A stretch of DNA of 64,000 bases from Taibaiella chishuiensis (GTDB taxonomy: Bacteria > Bacteroidota > Bacteroidia > Chitinophagales > Chitinophagaceae), in contig NZ_PYGD01000001.1 of NCBI RefSeq assembly GCF_003014535.1, positions 1,426,001 to 1,490,000 on the forward strand, written 5' to 3'. Of this stretch, positions 8,739 to 15,374 are shown piece after piece. Each line of letters begins with the position of its first letter. Position 1 is the first letter of the stretch. A program made the position numbers and the translations under genes. A model generated the notes under the pieces. The model was not told the origin of the DNA and made no database searches. It was given only the letters and a program-made list of their open reading frames with translations.

Positions 8739-9323
8739 ATGTCTGCTCCCACGATTGTAAGTATATACACCGAAATGACCCCGAACCCGGAGACTATGAA
8801 ATTTGTAGCCAACAAATTACTGTACCCCGGTAAAAGCATCGATTTTCCTGAAGAAAGCGAAGCAGGCCCATCGCCTATCGCCCAGGAGCTGTTCGGTTTT
8901 CCTTTTGTGCGTGGTGTATTTATCGCCAGCAATTTCGTAACCCTTACCAAAACGCCGGAAACCTTGTGGGAAGAGGTGATCCCTACTATTCGCCAGTTCC
9001 TGAAAGCCTACCTGGAGGCCGGTAAACCGGTTATCCACGAAGACCAGGTGCCTGCCGCAAAAGATGATTACGAGATAAGCGCCGACGATAAAGACGTGGT
9101 AGAGCGGATCAAAGAAATGCTCGAAAATTATGTAAAACCGGCCGTGGAAATGGATGGCGGCGCCATCAGCTTCCGTGGTTATGACGATGGTGTGGTAAAA
9201 CTGATGCTGCAGGGTAGCTGCTCCGGTTGTCCTTCGTCTATGGTTACCCTTAAATCCGGTATCGAAGGCATGATGAAACGTATGATCCCCGAAGTGAAAG
9301 AAGTGGTAGCAGAAGCAGAATAA
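8739..9323 (+). CDS. NifU family Fe-S cluster scaffold (Nfu)
   Basis: A 194-residue cytoplasmic protein with two domains. The N-terminal Nfu_N domain (residues 5-95) contains IYTEMTPNPETMKFVANKLL, and the C-terminal NifU domain (about 115-190) contains the cluster-binding CSGCPSS loop preceded by MDGGAISFRGYDDGVV. Nfu proteins receive Fe-S clusters from the SUF/ISC machinery and pass them to target enzymes. It stands as a single gene between the RHS promoter region and a convergent gene. Other Fe-S genes in this window (sufE and a MIP18-family gene at 46.8-47.6 kb) are unlinked. The start is supported by a consensus -7 box at 8714-8721. Confidence 0.93.
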   Translation: MSAPTIVSIYTEMTPNPETMKFVANKLLYPGKSIDFPEESEAGPSPIAQELFGFPFVRGVFIASNFVTLTKTPETLWEEVIPTIRQFLKAYLEAGKPVIHEDQVPAAKDDYEISADDKDVVERIKEMLENYVKPAVEMDGGAISFRGYDDGVVKLMLQGSCSGCPSSMVTLKSGIEGMMKRMIPEVKEVVAEAE

Positions 9324-9349
9324 TTATTATTTAAAAAATAGGCTGATAG

Positions 9350-9378
9350 ATGGCCCTGTGTTCACGACACAGGGCCAT
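9350..9378. terminator. Hairpin between convergent genes
   Basis: Perfect 11-bp inverted repeat ATGGCCCTGTG (9350-9360) / CACAGGGCCAT (9368-9378) with a 7-nt loop. It lies between nfu and the convergent beta-helix gene. T-tracts on either side are short, so it may act as a shared weak terminator or as a 3'-end stabiliser. Confidence 0.6.
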
Positions 9379-9393
9379 TGCTATTTTCAGAAC

Positions 9394-11328
9394 TTAATAT
9401 AAAATGATTTTTTCTGTTTGCGCATCAAGCCCGTGCAATACCCGGAAGAGATAAATTCCCGGGGGTAAATGCCGGTAATCAAAAGCGGTTGTTGCATAAG
9501 GGCGCAGGTTGCCTTCATCGAATTTATGCCCTCCTATATCCATCAGCAGGTACCTGCCGGATCCATCCTGGTGGTGGTCTACAGCGAACTTCCCGTTAAT
9601 TGCAGGATTCGGATATAGGGAAAACAGGCGGACTCCGGTATGCTGTTCATTAAGGGCCTGGTATGCCGCTGCTTGTTGCCCCGGTATGGTATCCGGACAA
9701 ACCGGAGGATAAAAGCCATTGCTGTTCCAATGCCAGAAGTTGATCCCGCTTATCGCGTAAGGAGACTCGTAGGTCGTTCCATTGGCTACATGCCGGTAGG
9801 TCTGGTAATAATAATAGAAGAAGGTATTGTTGTTGAAAGTCGCATTCGAGTCGATACCGATATTGACATAGTCGCTATAGGTATTGGGAGTAGCCAGCTT
9901 GATCGTTGTATTGGATATGCCGGCGGGCGTTGCCGGATTGCTCACGATACGCCAGAGCCTTTTGTAGAACAACTCGAAGTTGCAGCTGTCTATCTTTAAA
10001 TAATCAGACGAGTGGTCGTCGCGTGTTACATAGGTTACGGTACTGTGCGTATATGGCGCAACAGGAATCATGGCGTTTGCCGTAGCGTCATACTTATGAT
10101 AACAATCGGAGAAATAACATTTTTTAAAATGAACACCATCGTCCGGATTGGTAGCGCCATTGCCGCCATCCAGGATAACGCCGTAAATCTTACAATTGTA
10201 AAACCGTATTTTCTTATACAGGCTCAGTTCCATGGCTACGTTACCATTGTTGGCACCGGGTACCGGGCTCTCCGGGTTTTTCATGGCGACTATCGTACAG
10301 TTGTTGAAGAAAAATCCTTTGCCCTGGCCAAAACCCGAAGTGATGTCGATCGCACCCTTCCTGTTTTGCTCAAAGTGACAGCTGTCAAAAATTATATTCT
10401 GGGCCTTTTGTCCCGAAATCTCTTCTTCGATATTGACGGCAGAGGCGGGTATCGAAGCCACCTCGCCCATACCGGCATTATTCAACCGCGAATTCCGTAC
10501 GGTTATACTATCGCCTGCGGCGATGGTGAGTCCCTGGCGGCCATTGTATTCCGTAACGCAGTTATTGATCAGTACATTTTTCTGATCGGTCCTGTTGCCG
10601 ATATAGATGCCATCCCTTCCAAAGTATTTTGTGGTTACATTATCTATAGTCACATGGGAAGCCTCCCATATTCTTATGCCATCAAATGCTAATTGAATGC
10701 CTTGTATCTCATCTTTACCACCGAGGGTAATCTGCCCCGGGTGTACGTTGCCATCCAGTACCAGGTTCGATATTTTAAAATAGGTATTGTTGGCTTTTTC
10801 ATAGGAGATATTGATCATGAAATTCATGATAGCCCAGTTTGCCGGGTTTTGGCCGGGAGCATCAACAGAGATTAACGTGGCCTGGGCATCGGTAAGCGGC
10901 AGGCCGGTAGTCTCGTCGAAATACCCGTAGTGAAAGCCTTCGTCGTAGCGTAATACCGGCTGGCCGATACCTTTGATCTCTACATTGGCGCAATTCTGGA
11001 TGTTGAGCACGTTTGCCGGGGCATAGCTGAAATAGCCGCCCATGTGTTCCTGGCGACCTACCCGGTAACCGCCTTCCGGTATGATAAGCCGGCAGTAACC
11101 GCCCCTGGCATTGATAAAATTGCTGGCAGCCTCGAAGGCGGCCTGGTCGCTGTTCATATCGGACCCATCTGCACAAAAGTCGGTTTCGATATTGAGCTCC
11201 AGGATCGAGCTGATATCCGTATGTTGTGCATTGGAGGCTGAAAAGACCAGTGGGGTGCATTGCCCCGATACCTTCGCCGCAAGGCATGCGGTTACCAGGA
11301 ACAGGAATAGTTTTTTGATCATGATCAT
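9394..11328 (-). CDS. Secreted right-handed beta-helix protein with T9SS type A sorting domain
   Basis: A 644-residue protein with a signal peptide (IKKLFLFLVTACLAAKVSGQ). The middle part (about 80-520) looks like a pectin-lyase-type right-handed beta-helix: it opens with a D-x-AAFEAASNFINARGG-type segment followed by many short strand repeats with Asn and Ile ladders (VTIDNVTTKYFGRDGIYIGN, VLINNCVTEYNGRQGLTI, IIFDSCHFEQNRKGAIDI). The C-terminus carries a T9SS type A sorting domain beginning LFSLYPNPAINGKF and ending in TEKIILY. Such proteins are delivered to the surface or released; many bind or cleave polysaccharides, but no catalytic motif can be assigned here. Two in-frame starts exist (11328 and 11322). 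An exact -7 box at 11348-11355 fits either start. The gene is monocistronic. Confidence 0.82.
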   Translation of the reverse strand: MIMIKKLFLFLVTACLAAKVSGQCTPLVFSASNAQHTDISSILELNIETDFCADGSDMNSDQAAFEAASNFINARGGYCRLIIPEGGYRVGRQEHMGGYFSYAPANVLNIQNCANVEIKGIGQPVLRYDEGFHYGYFDETTGLPLTDAQATLISVDAPGQNPANWAIMNFMINISYEKANNTYFKISNLVLDGNVHPGQITLGGKDEIQGIQLAFDGIRIWEASHVTIDNVTTKYFGRDGIYIGNRTDQKNVLINNCVTEYNGRQGLTIAAGDSITVRNSRLNNAGMGEVASIPASAVNIEEEISGQKAQNIIFDSCHFEQNRKGAIDITSGFGQGKGFFFNNCTIVAMKNPESPVPGANNGNVAMELSLYKKIRFYNCKIYGVILDGGNGATNPDDGVHFKKCYFSDCYHKYDATANAMIPVAPYTHSTVTYVTRDDHSSDYLKIDSCNFELFYKRLWRIVSNPATPAGISNTTIKLATPNTYSDYVNIGIDSNATFNNNTFFYYYYQTYRHVANGTTYESPYAISGINFWHWNSNGFYPPVCPDTIPGQQAAAYQALNEQHTGVRLFSLYPNPAINGKFAVDHHQDGSGRYLLMDIGGHKFDEGNLRPYATTAFDYRHLPPGIYLFRVLHGLDAQTEKIILY

Positions 11329-11347
11329 GTTGTTTTAAGGTGAATGG

Positions 11348-11355
11348 CAAAGTTA
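11348..11355 (-). promoter_or_regulatory. Promoter -7 box of the beta-helix gene
   Basis: Plus-strand CAAAGTTA reads TAACTTTG on the minus strand, an exact TAnnTTTG match about 20 bp upstream of the start codon at 11328. Confidence 0.6.
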
Positions 11356-11534
11356 GCCATGGCCTCGGCCATTAGGTGGCCGCACAAGGTTATCATTAAA
11401 CATTTATTTTGCCCTTGTCGCAGGATAAAGCAGGGTATAAGGCTTGTTGCATAAAATAAAACAGGCTATGCGTGTACCCGCCTGCCAATTGCGCTGCGTC
11501 ATTTGTCGTCTTTTAAAGAAAGCCCCTTCCTGTT

Positions 11535-11894
11535 ATGAAACGACCTTACCATTGTATACTACTGCTTGCCGGGATATTGCTGCTTGCTTCCTGCGATCCG
11601 CAGACCTGCGGCCTGTACCTGATCGAAAACCAGTCGACGGGTGTTGTGGTGGTAAACCGCGGCACTATAGATCCGGTTACCCTGGCCCCGGGTGGCCGCG
11701 AACAGATAGGGCCGGTTTGCAGGCTGGGAGACGCGGCTTTGTCGCCGACCTCGGTCGTGACCAGCGAGAGCAAACTGATGCGGGATACGGTCCTGTGCAA
11801 AAAGGATATACGCGAGGAGCGCAACTGGACCACCACAAAACAGGGAAAATACGACTACGAACATCGCTTTACTGTAACCGATGGCGACTTTTAA
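11535..11894 (+). CDS. Small lipoprotein of unknown function
   Basis: A 119-residue protein with a lipoprotein signal (MKRPYHCILLLAGILLLASC, lipobox LASC with the cysteine near residue 20). The mature part has CDPQTCGLYLIENQS, a VTLAPGGREQIGPVCRLGD segment, and further cysteines, suggesting a small beta-rich disulfide-containing domain anchored in a membrane. No family is recognised. It is a single gene between a divergent beta-helix gene and a convergent flavin reductase-like gene, and is closed by a strong bidirectional terminator. Confidence 0.75.
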   Translation: MKRPYHCILLLAGILLLASCDPQTCGLYLIENQSTGVVVVNRGTIDPVTLAPGGREQIGPVCRLGDAALSPTSVVTSESKLMRDTVLCKKDIREERNWTTTKQGKYDYEHRFTVTDGDF

Positions 11895-11912
11895 CGCTGC
11901 CCGGCATAAATG

Positions 11913-11946
11913 AAAAAGCCTTCGCGGTAAACTGCGAAGGCTTTTT
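11913..11946. terminator. Bidirectional intrinsic terminator
   Basis: Perfect 13-bp inverted repeat (A5-GCCTTCGC at 11913-11925 with GCGAAGGC-T5 at 11934-11946), so both strands end the hairpin with a T-tract. It serves the convergent genes ending at 11894 and 11992. Confidence 0.9.
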
Positions 11947-11991
11947 AAATCCGGGGGACGCTGTTCCGGGAAACCGGTCCTGTATGTTTTT

Positions 11992-12882
11992 TTAGAAAGT
12001 CTGGGCTTCGGTAAGCAATACCTGCCAGGCCTGGGTTACTTCGTGGCGGGCAATCAGCTCTTTGGCGTACTGGTGCAGGGCCTGCTGGAGCAGTTGTTCG
12101 TCGTTGCTGTAGTCCTGCAGGATCATTTTCAGCCGCTCATCATCCGAGGTTTCCGATATCAGCGGAATTTCTGTACTGTTGGCAAGTATGCCCAGGTCGT
12201 TGCCACTCAGGATCGTACTGTTGCGGATGGCAGCAGGCAAGGCATCCATACCTACCCCGAGGTTCAGGTTGGGCTTAGGTACTTCGAAAACTGCATCGCC
12301 CGAAGCGCGGCAGTAAAAGTCCTTACCCATGCGGGCTACCAGGTCGATCTTATGCGGGTCGATCTGCTGCTCCTCGTCCAGGATCCTTTCGTCGATATGC
12401 ATTTTGATCACTTCGCAAATGATCAGGTTGGCGGCGCCGCCTTCGGTACCGGTTTCGATAATCTGCAACAGTTTGCACTCGAGGCTTACCGGCGCTTCTT
12501 TTACCCGGAAGGGTTTTACGATCTCGGAAGCAACCGGGGTAAAACCCGATTTTATAAATTCATTGACGCCTTTAGGATATTCGCAGCTCGCCAGGCTCAT
12601 TTGCTGTACCATATCGTAGGTAACCACGTTGATAACCACTTCGCCGGTTTCCTGTATATTTTCGAGCGTATGTTTTATCGTATTGTCCCTTACCCTGCGG
12701 GCCGGGGAAAAAATGCAGATCGGCGGTTTGCTGCCGAAAACATTAAAAAAGCTGAAGGGAGACAGGTTAGGGTTACCCTCTTTGTCGATGGTGCTCGCAA
12801 AGCAGATAGGGCGGGGGGCTACACTGCCCAGTAAATAGGCGTGCAACTGTTTGGTACTGATCTCTCCAGGGGTAATAACCAT
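11992..12882 (-). CDS. Flavin reductase-like (FMN-binding) protein
   Basis: A protein of about 296 residues starting MVITPGEISTKQLHAYLLGSVAPRPICFAST, the typical start of the DIM6/NTAB flavin reductase-like family with a split-barrel FMN-binding fold (about residues 1-190): SPFSFFNVFGSKPPICIFSP and GEVVINVVTYD are the FMN-pocket segments. A C-terminal extension of about 90 residues (LPAAIRNSTILSGNDLGILAN onward) is helical. Members reduce free flavins or bind FMN for unknown redox reactions; the substrate is not evident. The reading frame is open 16 codons further upstream (to 12930), but an exact -7 promoter box at 12918-12925 lies inside that extension, so I place the start at 12882. Confidence 0.85.
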   Translation of the reverse strand: MVITPGEISTKQLHAYLLGSVAPRPICFASTIDKEGNPNLSPFSFFNVFGSKPPICIFSPARRVRDNTIKHTLENIQETGEVVINVVTYDMVQQMSLASCEYPKGVNEFIKSGFTPVASEIVKPFRVKEAPVSLECKLLQIIETGTEGGAANLIICEVIKMHIDERILDEEQQIDPHKIDLVARMGKDFYCRASGDAVFEVPKPNLNLGVGMDALPAAIRNSTILSGNDLGILANSTEIPLISETSDDERLKMILQDYSNDEQLLQQALHQYAKELIARHEVTQAWQVLLTEAQTF

Positions 12883-12917
12883 AAAAAAACGGGTTTCGGT
12901 TGAATTATAAAGGGCGG

Positions 12918-12925
12918 CAAAGATA
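12918..12925 (-). promoter_or_regulatory. Promoter -7 box of the flavin reductase-like gene
   Basis: Plus-strand CAAAGATA reads TATCTTTG on the minus strand, an exact TAnnTTTG match. It falls within the upstream open frame and therefore decides the start codon at 12882. Confidence 0.6.
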
Positions 12926-13044
12926 AGCACTAATATTTATTGTCCTTAATACAAACCCGGGAGGCATGATGGAGATGCAACAATTTTTTGCGAACTTCGC
13001 CACTTGAAAATTTTAGCTGGCCCCTATTAAAGTATTTCCGGAAA

Positions 13045-14034
13045 GTGCTCAATATATTCAGGAGTTTCAATCCTTATTCGGTTTTTGCCCTGTTCCTGGT
13101 TGCCATTGTCTTCAAACTGGGCTTCCTGGTTCATCCGGCCATGCCTTACCGGATCGCCGAAAGCCCTTACCTGTGGCTCAAGCTGGCCGATTTTATGGAG
13201 TCGGCACTGGGGCATTCGGCCTTCCTGCTTACTTTTTTCGCTATTGTCAACCTCTTCGGACAGGCCATTTACCTCAACCGGATCGCCAGTACGCATCACC
13301 TTTATCCCAAGGCTTCGTACCTGCCCGCAATGGGGTATGTTCTATTGACCTCGCTGTTCAAAGACTGGAATTACCTGTCTGCGACATTGATCAGCAACTG
13401 GCTGCTGCTGGCCATGCTTTCGGGCATGCTGCAGTTGTATGCCGCCGCCGATGCCCGCAAGCAGATCTTTAATATCGGTTGTTTTATCTCCTTGTCGGCC
13501 ATGCTGGTGTTTCCCAATATCGGGTTTGTGCTGCTCTTGCTGCTGGCTTTGGCCATATTGCGGCCCTTCAAGATCTCGGAATGGATGGTGGGTCTGCTGG
13601 GTCTGCTCACGCCGCTGTACTTCCTGGCCGGCATCCTGTTCCTGACCGATAACCTGCACCTGTTGCCCAAAATGGCGGCTATAGGTTTCCGGCTGCCCGA
13701 CCGCCTTGCCCGTCCCGAAATCGTGATCACGGCTTTTTCGATCATTGCCTTACTGATGATTACCGGGGTATATTACCTCAATATCTTTATGAGCCGCATG
13801 CTGATCCAGAATAAAAAATGGTGGTATGTGGTGATCGGTTCTTTTTTTGTAAGCCTGGCGGCAGGCACTTTTACGATTGCCCAGGGGTATAACCAATGGC
13901 TGGCGGTACTGGTCCCGGTTACTTTTATCGTTACCAATACCTGGTTCGAAGAGCGGAAAAAGTGGATGCCCCGCGTGTTTATTTATTTACTCATGGCGGC
14001 GATTATTTTTGTGCAGTGGTTCCCAATCGGATAA
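13045..14034 (+). CDS. Multi-pass inner-membrane protein, DUF6427-like
   Basis: A hydrophobic protein of about 329 residues with roughly nine membrane segments and the opening VLNIFRSFNPYSVFALFLVA, which resembles the Bacteroidota-restricted DUF6427 family (name from memory). Function unknown. There is no ATG in frame near the start. The candidates are TTG at 12988 (348 residues) and GTG at 13045; I prefer GTG because family members begin just before the 'FRS.NP' segment and the 19 residues upstream are polar and unlike a leader. Short charged loops (FEERKKW) and a final hydrophobic helix end the protein. It lies just upstream of the heptamer repeat and purQ. The start is uncertain; the reading frame is clear. 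Confidence 0.75.
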   Translation: MLNIFRSFNPYSVFALFLVAIVFKLGFLVHPAMPYRIAESPYLWLKLADFMESALGHSAFLLTFFAIVNLFGQAIYLNRIASTHHLYPKASYLPAMGYVLLTSLFKDWNYLSATLISNWLLLAMLSGMLQLYAAADARKQIFNIGCFISLSAMLVFPNIGFVLLLLLALAILRPFKISEWMVGLLGLLTPLYFLAGILFLTDNLHLLPKMAAIGFRLPDRLARPEIVITAFSIIALLMITGVYYLNIFMSRMLIQNKKWWYVVIGSFFVSLAAGTFTIAQGYNQWLAVLVPVTFIVTNTWFEERKKWMPRVFIYLLMAAIIFVQWFPIG

Positions 14035-14041
14035 TAGCCCG

Positions 14042-14049
14042 TACTTTTG
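14042..14049 (+). promoter_or_regulatory. Promoter -7 box upstream of the heptamer array and purQ
   Basis: TACTTTTG matches TAnnTTTG exactly. If used, transcription would begin near 14056 and the whole heptamer array (14080-14219) would lie in the purQ 5' leader. No good -33 element at the usual spacing is visible. Confidence 0.5.
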
Positions 14050-14079
14050 CATTTTTTCCGGCCAAACCCGAATAGCAAG

Positions 14080-14226
14080 TATCTAATATCTAATACCCAA
14101 TATCTAATATCTAATATCTAATACCCAATATCTAATATCTAATATCTAATACCCAATATCTAATATCTAATACCCAATACCCAATACCCAATATCTAATA
14201 TCTAATACCTAATACTCAATACCTAT
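14080..14226. repeat. Heptamer tandem repeat TA(T/C)C(T/C)AA, 20 units
   Basis: Twenty uninterrupted 7-bp units run from 14080 to 14219, followed by a degenerate unit TACCTAT (14220-14226). Only two main forms occur, TATCTAA (T) and TACCCAA (C), in the order TTC TTTC TTTC TTCCC TT, then TACCTAA and TACTCAA. The array ends 5 bp before the purQ ATG. Because 7 is not a multiple of 3 and the T form ends in TAA, all reading frames are closed. Confidence 0.95.
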
Positions 14227-14231
14227 TTTAT

Positions 14232-14927
14232 ATGAAGTTCGGAATAGTCGTTTTCCCGGGTTCCAATTGCGACAGGGATATGCAACATGCTTTACAGGAT
14301 GACCTGAAACAGGAAGTAGTGATGCTGTGGCACAAAGACCGTGACCTGAGCATGTTTTCAACCGAAGACTGCATTGTTTTACCCGGAGGCTTCTCTTTCG
14401 GCGATTACCTGCGTTGCGGCGCTTTATCGCGTTTCAGCCCGATGATGGAACAGGTGATCGACTTTGCCAACCGTGGCGGTAAGGTGCTGGGCGTATGTAA
14501 CGGTTTCCAGATCCTGTGCGAAGCAGGTTTGCTGCCCGGTGTACTGCTGCGCAACGACAATCAGAAGTTTGTATGTAAAAATGTGTATATCCGTAAAGCC
14601 GGTACCGAAAACCTGATTGGAAAGGCCGTAGAGGACAAGGCGCTCAAAATCCCGGTAGCGCATGGCGAAGGCCGTTATTTTGCCGATGCCGAAACCCTGG
14701 CCAAACTCGAAAGCAATAACCAGGTAGTGTTCCAGTACTGCAGCGAAGAAGGTACGGTAGACGCCGCCTTTAACCCCAATGGTGCTATCAATGATATTGC
14801 CGGTATCTGCAACGAAGGCCGTAATGTATACGGTATGATGCCGCACCCCGAGCGTGCCTGCAGCGAAGTGTTGGGCAATACCGACGGCGTGGCGGTTCTC
14901 CGTTCGCTGATCGCCAGCTGGTCCTAA
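14232..14927 (+). CDS. purQ: Phosphoribosylformylglycinamidine synthase subunit PurQ
   Basis: A 231-residue class I glutamine amidotransferase that supplies ammonia to PurL in the fourth step of purine synthesis (FGAR to FGAM). The start MKFGIVVFPGSNCDRD is typical. The nucleophile elbow GVCNGFQILCEAGLLPG places the catalytic cysteine near residue 88, and the His/Glu pair is in MMPHPERA near residue 200. Length matches the small, separate PurQ found alongside PurL and PurS. No other pur gene is adjacent. The ATG at 14232 lies immediately after a 20-unit heptamer array that probably forms much of its mRNA leader, and a terminator follows. Confidence 0.96.
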   Translation: MKFGIVVFPGSNCDRDMQHALQDDLKQEVVMLWHKDRDLSMFSTEDCIVLPGGFSFGDYLRCGALSRFSPMMEQVIDFANRGGKVLGVCNGFQILCEAGLLPGVLLRNDNQKFVCKNVYIRKAGTENLIGKAVEDKALKIPVAHGEGRYFADAETLAKLESNNQVVFQYCSEEGTVDAAFNPNGAINDIAGICNEGRNVYGMMPHPERACSEVLGNTDGVAVLRSLIASWS

Positions 14928-14954
14928 GCTATAGAAAAAGAGTCTGAATAAATA

Positions 14955-14990
14955 AAGAGCCGCTTGATATCAAGCGGCTCTTCTGTTTTA
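14955..14990 (+). terminator. Intrinsic terminator after purQ
   Basis: 12-bp perfect stem AAGAGCCGCTTG (14955-14966) / CAAGCGGCTCTT (14971-14982) with a 4-nt loop, followed by TCTGTTTTA. It also sits 3' of the convergent minus-strand gene ending at 15005 and may serve both. Confidence 0.8.
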
Positions 14991-15004
14991 TATTTTCGGA
15001 GGAA

Positions 15005-15367
15005 TCAGGCGTCCAGTTGCGCCCGCAGGTTGCTCAGCTCCATAAAGAAGGTATCTGCATGGGCTGCCAGGAAGCGGTCGGTAAAGGCTGCGAGTTGCTG
15101 TGCCTTTTGCCGGTATTCGGCGCCGGTACTTTTCAGTACGCCTATTTCCTGGAATTTCAGTTTCAGCTGGAATTCGATGGCTTCCCTTTTACTTTTATCC
15201 CGCAGCAACACATCGTCTTCATCACCCGACCACAATACCGGGTCGCTGTGCTCGCCGATCAGGTCCAGGGCCTGTTGCCACTGGTTATTGCTTTTATACC
15301 GTGCAATTTCGGCCAGTGCCCGCATAAAGTCTTCTGTTCTTCCGGAGAGCGAATGCCTGATTGCCAT
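15005..15367 (-). CDS. Hypothetical helical protein downstream of carB half
   Basis: A 120-residue soluble, predominantly alpha-helical protein (MAIRHSLSGRTEDFMRALAE) with no signal peptide. One segment, YKSNNQWQQALDLIGEHSD, looks like a single TPR-like helix pair; the rest is charged and helical. I do not recognise the family. It starts 7 bp after the stop of the carB N-terminal half on the same strand, so it is almost certainly co-transcribed and probably translationally coupled. Notably, this is the place where the second half of CarB would be expected; the sequence shows no similarity to CarB. Confidence 0.7.
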   Translation of the reverse strand: MAIRHSLSGRTEDFMRALAEIARYKSNNQWQQALDLIGEHSDPVLWSGDEDDVLLRDKSKREAIEFQLKLKFQEIGVLKSTGAEYRQKAQQLAAFTDRFLAAHADTFFMELSNLRAQLDA

Positions 15368-15374
15368 ACGTTAT

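Noticed and set aside
14080-14226. CRISPR-like array
   Set aside because: Units are 7 bp and contiguous with no unique spacers; no cas genes are nearby. It is a minisatellite.
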